NCBI GenBank assembly: GCA_023818695.1
Contig: JAMWCF010000002.1
Coordinates: 1 to 64,000 of the forward strand
Source of the DNA: Candidatus Omnitrophota bacterium
Lineage (GTDB): Bacteria; Omnitrophota; Koll11; 1-14-0-20-64-10
Direction: 5' to 3'
DNA: 64,000 bases
Shown: piece after piece, positions 33,389 through 43,800 of the stretch
Layout: each line of letters opens with the position of its first letter
How positions within the stretch are numbered: the first letter of the stretch is position 1
Translations under genes and position numbers: made by a program
The notes under the pieces: generated by a model
Told to the model about the DNA's origin: nothing
Seen by the model: only the letters and a program-made list of their open reading frames with translations
The model's database searches: none

Positions 33389-35812
33389 ATGAAATACGGA
33401 GATTTCAGCAAAGACGGACGCGAATTCATCATCACCAACCCGGCCACGCCGAGGCCCTGGTTTAATTATCTTTTCAACGACATCTATCATTGTTTGATCT
33501 CGCAGACGGGGGGCGGTTTTTCCTACCTTCGAGACCCGAAATATTACCGCATCCACCGCTGGGATCATTTAAGCTCCGACCGCGCCGGCCGGTACATCTA
33601 CATCAAGGAAAAGTCAAAAGGGAAGCTCTGGACCCTCAACTGGCAGCCGAGCCGCCAGAAGCTCGACAAATGGGAAGCGCGGCATGGTTTCGGCTACACG
33701 ACGATCTCCTCGAGCTACCAGGGGATCCAGGGATCGGTCACCTATTTCGTCACGCAGGAGGCGCCGGTGGAAATCTGGCTGGTTTCGCTGACCAACACCG
33801 GCCGTTCCGCCAGGACGCTGCAGGTCTATCCCTTCGTCGACCTGATCTGCGGCGACGTTGCCCTGGAGACCCATTACCGGAATATCCTGTGCCTCTACAA
33901 CGAATCTTATTTCGACAAGGCGGTCCAGGCGATCGTTTCCTTCAAGCAGCCGTTCAAGTCCTGGCACAAGCCGGGCTACGGCTTTTTCGCCGCCAGCTTC
34001 AAGACGGAAAGTTTCGAATGCCGGCGGGAGGCCTTCGTGGGTCCCTACGGCGATCTGGATGATCCGGTAGGGCTGAAGGCCGCACGGCTCTCCAACAAAG
34101 GGGCCCGAGGAGAGGACATGGTCGGCGTTCTTCAGACGACCCTCTCCCTGAAGCCAGGAGAAACGAAAGAGTTTGTGGTGGTTTCCGGCATCACCGACAA
34201 CAAGGCGGATGTCCCGTCGCTGGTCAAGCGCTTCCGCTCCGTCGGCGTGGCCAAAAAGGAGCTGGAGGCCATCAAGGCCTACTGGAAAAGGCACCTCGAG
34301 CAGGTTTGGGTGGAGACCCCGGACCCGAAATTCAATCTGATGGTCAATCTCTGGGGGAAGTACCAGCTTTACGCCATCACCCATTGGCGCGGCACCTCCC
34401 ATTATCATGGGGCAGAAGGGGGACAGGGATACCGGGACACCGCCCAGGACGTGGAAGGGCTCTTGAGCGCCGACTTGAGCACCGCCCGGGCCAAGCTGGA
34501 GCGGCTCCTTTTCTACCAGTACGAAAGCGGTCACGCCGTTTCTGGCTTCTCCGAGGTAGAGGGCACCTGGGAAAATCAGGGGGTTCAGGGGGTGCTTAAG
34601 AAGGCCGATGTGGCGGTCTGGCTGCCTTACAGCGTCGTCTCCTACATCAAAGAAACAGGAGACATACAGTTCCTTGAGAAGGTGATTCCCTTCCACGACA
34701 AGGGGGAGGCGACCGTTTACGAGCATATTTTGAGGGCGGTTCGCTTCATCTACGAGGCGCGCGGCGAGCACGGCCTTCCGCTGATCGGCCATGCCGATTG
34801 GAACGACGCCTATGACCACGTCGGGATCAAGGGCAAAGGAGAATCGGTCTGGCTGGGGATGGCGCTTGTCAGAGCCGCCAAACAGGTGAAGGAGCTGGCG
34901 GAGTTTCTGGGCGACGAGGCGGTCGCCAGGGAGATGCAGCAGAAGGCGGACGAGCTGACCCGGATCATCAACGAGGTCGGCTGGGATGGTTCCTGGTACC
35001 TGGCCGCCTTCAACGACACCGGCCGGCGGATTGGCTCCCAGCAGAACAAGGAGGGAAAGGTCCCTCTGAACTCCCAGACCTGGGCCATCTTGAGCGGCGT
35101 TGTTCCACCCCAGCGGTTGGCCAGCATCCTCAATAAGATCGACAAGTATCTCGATACCCCGTATGGACCGGCCCTTTTCCTGCCCAGCTACACGGAGTTC
35201 AATCCGGGGATCGGGCGGGTGACCTCCTTCTGCCCGGGGACGAAGGAAAACGCGGCGGTCTTCTCCCACGCCTGCGCTTTCAAGGTGGTGGCGGACTGCA
35301 CCATCAAAAGGGCGGACAAGGCGTACGAGACCTTCTCGAAGCTGATGCCGATCTCCAAGGCGAAGCAGGATCACGACAAATACAAGGTGGAGCCCTATGT
35401 TTGGGCCGAGTACGTGATCGGTCCGGGAGCTGGGGAGCGTTTCGGCGAGGGGGCTTTCACCTGGAACACCGGGACGACCCCCTGGATGTATGTGGCGGCC
35501 ACTGAGTGGATTTTAGGGGCCCGGAGGGAGTTCAAGGGGCTGCTGATCGATCCCTGCATCCCGAAGAGCTGGAAAGAGGCGACTATCCGCAGACCGTTCC
35601 GGGGCGCCGTTTATGAGATCACCATCAAGAACCCCATGGGGGTATCCTCCGGCGTCCGGGCACTGACGGTGGACGGCAAGCCGATCCGGGGGACGTTGAT
35701 CCCAGTCCACGGCGACGGCAAGACGCACCGGGTGGAGGTTGTTTTGGGTAAAGGGGGATCCAATCACTCCCACAGAACGGCCGGCAAAAGGGTGCTCTCG
35801 CGAATCTCGTAA
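33389..35812 (+). CDS. GH94 glycoside phosphorylase, cellobiose/chitobiose phosphorylase-like
   Basis: A protein of 807 residues, typical for GH94. The N-terminal beta-sandwich (about 1-270) is followed by a helical linker and an (alpha/alpha)6 barrel. Signatures include G-Y-R-D-T-A-Q-D and G-H-A-D-W-N-D, where Asp470 is the expected general acid; H-Y-H-G-A-E-G-G-Q precedes it. These enzymes split a disaccharide with phosphate into a sugar-1-phosphate and a sugar. The NagA and ROK neighbours favour N,N'-diacetylchitobiose as substrate over cellobiose, but this is inference. There is no signal peptide, so it acts in the cytoplasm on imported sugar. An AT-rich region follows. Confidence 0.9.
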   Translation: MKYGDFSKDGREFIITNPATPRPWFNYLFNDIYHCLISQTGGGFSYLRDPKYYRIHRWDHLSSDRAGRYIYIKEKSKGKLWTLNWQPSRQKLDKWEARHGFGYTTISSSYQGIQGSVTYFVTQEAPVEIWLVSLTNTGRSARTLQVYPFVDLICGDVALETHYRNILCLYNESYFDKAVQAIVSFKQPFKSWHKPGYGFFAASFKTESFECRREAFVGPYGDLDDPVGLKAARLSNKGARGEDMVGVLQTTLSLKPGETKEFVVVSGITDNKADVPSLVKRFRSVGVAKKELEAIKAYWKRHLEQVWVETPDPKFNLMVNLWGKYQLYAITHWRGTSHYHGAEGGQGYRDTAQDVEGLLSADLSTARAKLERLLFYQYESGHAVSGFSEVEGTWENQGVQGVLKKADVAVWLPYSVVSYIKETGDIQFLEKVIPFHDKGEATVYEHILRAVRFIYEARGEHGLPLIGHADWNDAYDHVGIKGKGESVWLGMALVRAAKQVKELAEFLGDEAVAREMQQKADELTRIINEVGWDGSWYLAAFNDTGRRIGSQQNKEGKVPLNSQTWAILSGVVPPQRLASILNKIDKYLDTPYGPALFLPSYTEFNPGIGRVTSFCPGTKENAAVFSHACAFKVVADCTIKRADKAYETFSKLMPISKAKQDHDKYKVEPYVWAEYVIGPGAGERFGEGAFTWNTGTTPWMYVAATEWILGARREFKGLLIDPCIPKSWKEATIRRPFRGAVYEITIKNPMGVSSGVRALTVDGKPIRGTLIPVHGDGKTHRVEVVLGKGGSNHSHRTAGKRVLSRIS

Positions 35813-35821
35813 TCCGGCATA

Positions 35822-35856
35822 TTTTTCTGACTTTAAAGTCGTCTTCTTCAGAAAAA
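35822..35856. terminator. Possible bidirectional terminator after the GH94 gene
   Basis: Perfect nine-base inverted repeat TTTTTCTGA (35822-35830) and TCAGAAAAA (35848-35856). The 17-base loop includes most of the self-complementary GACTTTAAAGTC (35829-35840). T-rich and A-rich outer arms fit a terminator usable on either strand, though the stem is AT-rich and weak. Confidence 0.4.
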
Positions 35857-35899
35857 TCGTTAGGAAGCGTGCCTCCTAATAATCACAATATTATATATT

Positions 35900-35921
35900 A
35901 TAATAAGTTAAGACTTATTAT
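35900..35921. repeat. Perfect AT-rich hairpin upstream of the promoter
   Basis: ATAATAAGT (35900-35908) and ACTTATTAT (35913-35921) are perfect complements around a TAAG loop. It ends about 28 bases before the -35 box at 35950, a position suited to an operator or to an AT-rich upstream promoter element. Function is unknown. Confidence 0.55.
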
Positions 35922-35949
35922 TAATATATAATAAATCCAGATATTCTCC

Positions 35950-35978
35950 TTGACTTTTTCAAAGCGCCCCACTATACT
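35950..35978 (+). promoter_or_regulatory. Strong sigma-70-type promoter, nearly leaderless transcript
   Basis: TTGACT (35950-35955), a 17-base spacer and TATACT (35973-35978). The start is expected near 35985, and the ATG is at 35989, leaving about four bases of leader and no room for a ribosome binding site. A TTG in the same frame at 35950 is part of the -35 box and is rejected as a start. Confidence 0.75.
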
Positions 35979-35988
35979 TCAAAGTAAC

Positions 35989-37806
35989 ATGGAAAGCACA
36001 CCCCAACCCATACTCCAACCCCGAGTGGGAAGGGAGAAAAGGGCACCATTTCCTCTCATCATCGCGACGGCCATGGCGGTCGCCGTCACCCCTTGCTTGC
36101 CTTTCTCTTTATCCCACGCGGCTGAAGAAGAGCAGACGACCACTTTCTGGGAGCACCACGGGAAGGTGGAGGAACCGTCCGCGGCAGGTCAGGCGACCGC
36201 CGACAAACCGGAACTGCCCAAGGAGAAGGTTCCCCTGACCATGGAAAACCTGCGGGTGCCGGTGCAGTACGGAACGATCAAGGTCACCCACAGTTCCCGC
36301 GAACCGATCATCATCCATATTCAGGATGCCCACGCCAATTACAACGCCCAGAAGAATCTCTCCAGCATCCTCGAATACCTCATCGTCGCTCACGGCCTTT
36401 CCCTGGTCCTGGTGGAGGGGGGATCCCGCAACGACTCCCTTTCCTATATGCGCGCTTATGCCCCGATCGAGAAAAGGATCCAGGTGGCGGAGGAGTTCCT
36501 CAAAAGCGGCAAAATCTCCGGCGAAAATTACCTGGACCTGACCACCGATTATGAATTCACGGTGTATGGGATTGAAAAGCCGGAGCTTTATGACCAGAAC
36601 ATGGAATCGTTCTTCACGGTGGAGAAGGTTCAGCCGGAGGCCCTCGAGGCGATGAAAGGGTTCCAGCAGGCGGTCGCTCTCCTGAAGGAGCGGCTCTATC
36701 CGAACGAAGTGAAGGACCTGGAGGGCCGGGAACTGGAAGTCCAGGCCGGACGGATTCCGCTGGCCAAGCATTATCAGGCGCTCGCGGAAGAGGCGTCGAA
36801 GCGCAGTGTGGCCCTTCAGGAGGTGGAATATCCAAACCTGCTTCGATTCTTGAAGGCGAGCCGCCTGGAGGCGGAGCTGGATTTCAAGAAGGTCGAGGAC
36901 GAGCGAACGAAATTTCTGGACGCATTGACCCGCAACCTGCCCCAGGCGGAGATGGACCGGCTTCTGAAGCAGAGCTTGGAATTGAAGGACGGATTGATCA
37001 GCCCCGCCACCTTTTACGGCCATTTGAAAGTCCATGTGAAGCCGGAGCAGGCGGCCGATTACCCGACGCTGACCTCCTATATAGAGTATCTGGGTCTTTT
37101 CGAGGAGATCGATCACGCCGCTCTCTTCAGCGAAGTGGAGAAGATCAGCGCCAGGGTGAAAGAGAGCTACTTCACGAACAAGGACCAGCGGTCTCTGGCC
37201 CTGGTGGCCAAGGATGTCTCCGTCCTGGCGGACCTTCTGGAGCTGAAGCTGACCCCCGAAACATACGATTATTACGCCTCCCACAAGAATGAGTTCAAAG
37301 CGGAGAAGTGGGCGGAGATTCTGCGCTCTCTCGGAGAGGACCAGAAGCCGCCCCTGACATTCCGGCTGGTCCCGGGGCCCCTCAACGCCGCCAAGCCGGC
37401 GATGGGCTCTTTCTACGAGGTGGCCCGCAAGAGGGACATGGCGATGGTCGAAAACGCCCTTAAGCGAATCAAGGAGTTCAACGTTCCGGCGGCGGTTCTG
37501 ATCGCCGGCGGTTTTCACACCCCGATCTTCGAGAAGATCTTCAGGGACAAGAAAGTCTCCTACGCCGTGGTGGCCCCGAAGGTAGGCAAGGTGACCAAAG
37601 AGGACACCGAGAAATACCACCGGGTGCTGAAAGAGACCTATGTGCCGATGTCGGAGACCTACCGCAAGAAGATGGGCATCCCGGTGGGGCCCAACCTGAG
37701 GGCTGACAACGCCGGGGAACAGCAGTCCAAACAGTCTGGCACCGATGAAGTCCGCCCGATCGCTTTGATCGAGGCCAAGGGTGCCGATTTCGCCGTATCC
37801 GATTAA
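35989..37806 (+). CDS. Exported ChaN/TraB-like protein, putative metal-dependent enzyme
   Basis: A protein of about 605 residues from the ATG at 35989. Residues ~20-45 are a hydrophobic export signal ending A-E-E-E. A motif H-I-Q-D-A-H-A-N-Y-N-A-Q followed by L-V-L-V-E-G-G near residues 105-142, and G-G-F-H-T-P ... Y-A-V-V-A-P-K-V near 510-540, give the two halves of an EreA/ChaN/TraB-type active site (assignment by motif resemblance). The region between is helical and charged. It opens the four-gene set of exported proteins and is the only one of normal size. The substrate is unknown. Confidence 0.55.
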   Translation: MESTPQPILQPRVGREKRAPFPLIIATAMAVAVTPCLPFSLSHAAEEEQTTTFWEHHGKVEEPSAAGQATADKPELPKEKVPLTMENLRVPVQYGTIKVTHSSREPIIIHIQDAHANYNAQKNLSSILEYLIVAHGLSLVLVEGGSRNDSLSYMRAYAPIEKRIQVAEEFLKSGKISGENYLDLTTDYEFTVYGIEKPELYDQNMESFFTVEKVQPEALEAMKGFQQAVALLKERLYPNEVKDLEGRELEVQAGRIPLAKHYQALAEEASKRSVALQEVEYPNLLRFLKASRLEAELDFKKVEDERTKFLDALTRNLPQAEMDRLLKQSLELKDGLISPATFYGHLKVHVKPEQAADYPTLTSYIEYLGLFEEIDHAALFSEVEKISARVKESYFTNKDQRSLALVAKDVSVLADLLELKLTPETYDYYASHKNEFKAEKWAEILRSLGEDQKPPLTFRLVPGPLNAAKPAMGSFYEVARKRDMAMVENALKRIKEFNVPAAVLIAGGFHTPIFEKIFRDKKVSYAVVAPKVGKVTKEDTEKYHRVLKETYVPMSETYRKKMGIPVGPNLRADNAGEQQSKQSGTDEVRPIALIEAKGADFAVSD

Positions 37807-37842
37807 AAACCGTATTCATTCGATAGGTCAAAACTAACTGCA

Positions 37843-40800
37843 ATGTTAAATAAGTCAATAGAGAGAAAATATAAGAAAATGAAAACCGAAAACAGGACGA
37901 CGATCACCTCCGTTTTCGCCGCTGTCACGGCGGCATCTTTCATTCTGACTCAAGTTATCCCGGCCTGGGCGCTGCGTCCGCAAGGGGCCTCCAGCCCCAC
38001 CGTCCGGCAGCTTCTGCAGGCCGGTCTGGAAGAGCCGGGCGAGGCCGTCAGTCCCGTCATAATGAACCCGAGGGTGAACGCGGCCTGGCAATCGCTGGCT
38101 TCAAGGGCCGCCAGACCGGACACGGGGCAGCCCGCCTCCACGCGCGAAATCCTCTGGGATATCATGACCCAGATGGGGGTGGTCGATCCGGAACTGGCCG
38201 CCGCTCTGCCGGCCCGGCAGGTCCTGGATGAGCAGCTGGCGCAGATGATTCTGACCGCGCCGGGACAGAACTGTCTGACCTGCGCCGCCCACGTCGTGGC
38301 CAACGCCTCCTTCTCCAGCAATGAGCAGACCTTGCCGGAGCCCTCGCAATCCGCCTGGTTCAACCAGAACGAGTTTCTGACGGCCCTTTTGATTACGCTG
38401 GACCTTTTGAACCACGGCCGGATCCTGTCCATCCCCGGTGAGGACGGCCATGTCCGCCTGGCGAATTCCCTCTTGTCGGTGAAGGAAGCGCTGGAGGTGC
38501 TCCAGCGGAGACTTCCAGCGGAACGGCACCGGGACTGGACCGCCAGCCGGGTCAGCGCCAAGGACCTTCAGCAGCTCCTGTCGCAGGGGGCCACCGTGGT
38601 GGCCCATGTCGGAGGGAACCACTTCGTTCACGTTCTCGGCATCGAACGGGGAGAGGTGATCTATTCCGAACCGGCCGTTGACCGCCTGGACGGCCAGCAG
38701 AGAAAGCCGATGGATGAGTTCCTCTCCTGGTGGAAGGGCAGAAGCAACGAGGGGGTCGTCCTCATCGACCGGGCCGCGCCGGAAGGGCGGGAGGCGCTCA
38801 CCGAGAATCAGATGCGTGGGATCATCGGCTGCTGCGGCATCAACTCCGTTTTCGGTCAGTACGGCGGTATTCGTTCCATTTTAGACGCGGTTTTGCGCCT
38901 GAAGTACCGGGCCCCGGACAACACAGGCATCGCCGTCATCTCCGAGGACGGCTACAGGGTGGTCAAGGCGGGCAAGGACGTGCACGGCCAGGGAGACGGC
39001 GGGCCGGATACGATGATCGAGTACATGTATTCCCACCCGATCTATCCGGAAGGTTTTCCACAGCCGTTCACCATCGTTCCGGGCAACTCATACCAGCCGG
39101 ACCAAGGTGTCGTTCAGGCGATCCAGGAGTTCATTGACAGAGGCCGCGACGCCTGGAGGCGGTCACGGCAGACCTCGAACGCCCAGGAACGGGTGGCGCT
39201 CCGGCAGCAGGCAGCCGGTTTCTGGGCCGAGGCCCGCCGCCGGGAGAGAGACTGGCTCATCAGGTCGGCTGTGCATCAGGCCAGAATGCAGGGGTTTGAT
39301 CTTCTGCGTGAAGAGGGATTACTGGAGTTTGTTCCCACTCCGACCGACGCGCAGCAGGGCAACTGGCCCCTGCACGATCTGACCCAAACGCCGTTAAGGG
39401 ACCTTTTTGAAGGGCGGGTGAGCGTCCAGGCCGGCCGCGTGGGCGGCGTCTGGGCGGGCGATCAGTTTCTCATCCGGCACGATGAACTGCCGGCGATGGT
39501 TAAGGAGATCGGACGTCTCTTCGACCTGACCCCGGAATTCGTCCGGATCTTCCTCAGGGCGGAGCTGGTCCGCTCCCTGCAGGAGGCAAGGGGATTGCCG
39601 GCCGGCAAGGCCCAGGAGATCCTGAAGGTTTACGATCTGCTCTCCAACCGGGCCCTGGCCGGCCAGATAGAGTCCAAGCACCAGGAGCGGTGGGATGAGG
39701 TGATGGACTATTTGGTGGGCCGGTGGCTTTGGATCCCGTCCGACTACAACGTCGATACGGTCCGGCACACCTTCCGGATGCAGATGGCCTTGATCGGCAT
39801 GTTTCAGGTCAACGCGCAGTGGCGCGCCGAGGTCGAACGCCGTTTTGAGGAGCGGGTGCCGGGAAAGGACAAGGACTGGCTGAAATACTGGAAGCGGGAA
39901 AGGGATTTGAACACACCGGGCCATGCCTATGCCGCGCTGGTCGACTGGTTCCATGACTGGGCTCACGAGCAGAAGGTCGATGTTACCACCCCGGAAGGGG
40001 CGGTCGTCGAGGTGCCGCTCCTTGCAAACGAGGTCTACGAGCATATTGTCCAGATCCGTACCCAGCAGAGGAACACCACCGTCTTCAGCCCGACTCAGCC
40101 GACGAAGGGGACCTATCAGCGGGGCTACTCCCTGGGCACCGTGAATGAGGCGACCGTCCGTCTGATGGGGGAGGTCATCGTCGGTCACGGCCGGTGGGCC
40201 ATGACCGGAGATCCCAGCCGGTGGAACGCCCATCCCCACAATACCCAGACCCGCGTTGTCGCCCACAACGGGCAGGTGAAGGGGACCACCAACAGCGCTT
40301 TGAGGAAAGAGCATAAGGAAGCTCACACCCAGCCGGGGCCGGAAGCCGCCCAGTTCAAGCCTTACGAAGCGTATTACTGGGAGGAGGAGGCGACCCCGTC
40401 GGGAAAGGCCCGCTACGAGATCGTCACCGACACGCGGACGATCGTCGTCCACTGGGACTATGTGGCCAAGCAGTTCGAGGTGGACAAATCGGCCGGCCGC
40501 GTGCAGGCCGACGGCCTGACGGTCAAGACCGACGTCCCGGGACAGCTCAACCAGAACCGAAACGAGTTCAACCGAGCCGAGGCCTGGAACAGGGTGGTGG
40601 AGAACCTGCGCCGGCAGGGTCGCAAGAACATCAGCGTGGACGAGGTGGCTTTCCGGGTGGCCCTGATGGAGATGCAGGACGGTTCCGAGCTGGGAGTGAA
40701 CGCCAGCAGTCTCCACAATCCGCTGGTCAACTACGTGGTCAGCCACGACCGGCCGGTAGACATCGTCCTCCTGGGTGACCGGATCCTCGTGACCTCCGAC

Positions 40801-43800
40801 TACGCCGCCGGCATCGCCCTTTTCCCGGCGCCGGAGGTGGCCCAGGCGGCCCAGACCCTTTCCCAAATGCAGCAGGATCTTTTGAGGACGCTGGAGCAGT
40901 TCCGTGAGCTGCGCGCCTCCGGCCAATATACGGAGGAGATGTATGTCGAGGAGGTCAAAGAAGCCCTCGCCGATTATGAGAGAAGGGCCGATCCAATCCG
41001 GAAGAAATACCAGGTAGATGTCTACCACCTGAAGGAGCTGAACAAGTTCGCCCGGATCACCCGGCGCGTCGATGAGAAGGGCCAGGCCCGGCTCAACATC
41101 GACATCACCCACCTCGACGGCTCCCCCTTGTCCGAGAATGAGGTCAAGAACGAGGCCCGTCTGAAGAAGGAGACGGTTTCTCCCGAGCTGGGCGTCAAGG
41201 GGTCCTACCGGACCTTCATGGAGCTGCACATCGATGAGATCCCAAAGATCCTCCTGGATAACGCCGTTTCCTACATGACCATCACGGGAGGGCAGGCGAC
41301 CGCCGTCAACATCCCGACCATAAAAGTCGACAACCTGCGGCAGCGGTTTGGACAGAACCTGCAGAACTTGAAGCGGCTCTTCCTGATCGGGGTGGGAAGC
41401 TCCTGGCGGGATGCCAAGGTGGCGGAACAGCTGTTCCGCCAGCTTCTGCCCGGCGTGGAGATTCTGGTCTACGACCCGGTGGAGATCCAGAACCTTGGTA
41501 TCAAGCTGAATCCCGAAACGGACCTGGCCATCGGCATGAGCTGGTCCGGTACGACGGCCTCCATGGTGAAGCTTTTCGAAGGGTTTTCCAAGGAAGGGAT
41601 CGCCATGATGGCGGTGACCGGGAAGCCCGGCTCGACCCTGGCCCAGCTGGGGTCGGACAGCGCCGGCATGATCGACGTCAAGTCCGGCCCGGAGGCCTCC
41701 GTGGCGACGACGAAAGGGTTCGAGTCGGTTCTCTATTGCCTTTGTCTGACCGGCGTCCAATTGAGCCAGGTCCAGGGGGATCCCTCTCTGGAGCAGGAAC
41801 GGCGGCTTTTCGTGCAGGATCTCTGGAGAGTGGTGGATCATGTCCACAGCCTGATTGTTGAGCCCGGCAAGCAGGGGGCGCAGCGGGTGTTGGACAGCAG
41901 CGAGGATGTGGATTCCCTCGTCAACCGGGTCGCCCGCACCTGGAAAAACAGGCAGAAGGTCCTGGTGATCGGCAGCCGCAACAATCCGGTCTACATCGAA
42001 GGTGAACTGAAGGCAGAGGAGATCGCCTGGCTGGTCGGCAAGGCGGCCGACATCAGCGATGAGAGCTGGCGGAACCTTGTTGCCCGGACCGGGGATCCGA
42101 ATGTTCCGGAGGCGGAACGGGTCGCCACCATCTTCAACATGACCGATCCGGCCCGGTTGGACGAGTTTATGAGAGCGATCCAGGAGGTGACAGACGCTGG
42201 CATCCAGGTGGTGGTCCAGACCTTTGATAAGGACAACAAGCATCTGGCAGCACTGCAACAGCTCCAGCGGGAGGGAAAGATCGAGCTGGTGATCGTTCCC
42301 CGGGTGCGCCTGACCCTGCAGGGTCTGGTGGATGCCCCGCTCTTCTTCCGGTTCTCCCTGGCGCTGGCCCGGGCGCGCGGGTTGACGGATGCCAACATCG
42401 ACAATTCCCGCAACCTGGCCAAATCGGTCGTGGTCAGCGGCGCCCGCTCCCTCCAGGAGCTGGTCCGCACCTCGGCTGCCCGGTACGTCACGATCCAGGA
42501 GCAGGCCGGGTATGTTGGAGACGCGGGAAGTAAGTTCAACGCCTACCGACGGCAGATGCCGAGGATCTGGGCCAGTCTGCAGTCCGGGCGGGTCCAGGCG
42601 ATTGCCAGACTGCCCGTTCTCCTCAATGCCGCCGTGAACCGCTGGTTGGAGCCAGGGGCCTCCAGCATTTTGGCCCAGCCCGCCGACAGGGACCGGGCCC
42701 AGAAGCTCCTTGAAGGGTTTATCCAGGCCGCCAAGGCGCCCAAACCGGCGGCGCGGGTGGTGATCGTGACGGACGAGGAGGCGACCCAATACGCCGGCGA
42801 AGCCGCCGTGGGCCCTCTGGGTTCCAGGGAGGTGGTGGTTTCAGGCGAACATTCCGACCTGTACAATCCGGACAAAGGGGTCCGCGTCAGGGTCGGGGGC
42901 TGGTATTACAGGGTCTTCTATGATCAGGCCCAGAGCCGGTACCGGATCCGGTACGTGCCGGAACTGAACCCGTTCGCCCAGGGACAGCAGCCGGTCGACA
43001 CCGACATCACGATCGCCTCGGGACAGGCCTCGGTGATCATCAACGGCCGGGAGTATCAGGTGGATCCGCGCTCTTTTGACGTCGATAAAGGCCAGCTGGT
43101 CTCCGGCCTTCAGATGAAGGCCTCACAACCGGATCTGCTGCTGGCGGGGACGGAGAACGTCAAGGTCTACCGCAGCGTCGACCAGGGGATCGATCAGATG
43201 GTGGACCAGGGAACGATGGTGGTCCTGGTTTCCCGGGGCCGCAACCGGGGCGCCGCCAACGTCCAGGTCCCGCCGATCCCATCGGCGCTCACAATGCGAT
43301 CCCCCCGGGATCTGCCACGGAACCCGGATGAGCAGCCGGAAGACAACATGGTAGCGCTGGCCCAGCGATTGCGGGACCGCGGCGTGCCTTTTATCACCAT
43401 CACGGATGATGTTTCCCGCCTGAATGACCCGCAGTTGGACCCGACGCGGGTGACGCACCTGCCGCTGGGGACAGATGTGGACGACATCAACCTTTATTCC
43501 CTCACCTATCTGGGGCTCTTGACGATCGGGGCCCGTGTGGGTGAACTGCTCGGGCGCGACACGGCCGATTTTCAGGCCTCTTTGAAGACGGTGCCCGGCA
43601 TGGTGGCCCAGCTGGTGAGCGACCAGTCCATCCGCCGGCAGATGGAAGATCTTCTGCGGGTGCTCAAGCAGTACCGGAAGATCCACATCATCGGGGGAGG
43701 ACAGGCCGACGGCAAAGAGTTTGCCCGCCTCCTTTCCATGAACGGCATCTTTGCCGAAGCGCAGCTCAACGATTCGGCCTGGCACGGTCCGCTGGCCGCC

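Larger units (their letters stand above)
35813..35988. other. AT-rich intergenic spacer with three inverted repeats
   Basis: About 175 bases of strikingly AT-rich DNA in a GC-rich window. It contains TTTTTCTGA/TCAGAAAAA, TTAGGA/TCCTAA (35860-35865 and 35874-35879) and a nine-base stem at 35900-35921, then the promoter at 35950-35978. No coding potential was found. It separates the amino-sugar catabolic genes from the giant-protein genes. Confidence 0.7.

Noticed and set aside
35950..35988. TTG start for the ChaN/TraB-like gene at 35950
   Set aside because: The TTG is the first three bases of the -35 box TTGACT, so it lies upstream of the expected transcript.
39394..42789. 1131-codon open frame on the minus strand
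   Set aside because: It lies fully inside the GlmS-like part of giant 1. High GC at third codon positions keeps the antisense frame open; the product has no recognisable domain.
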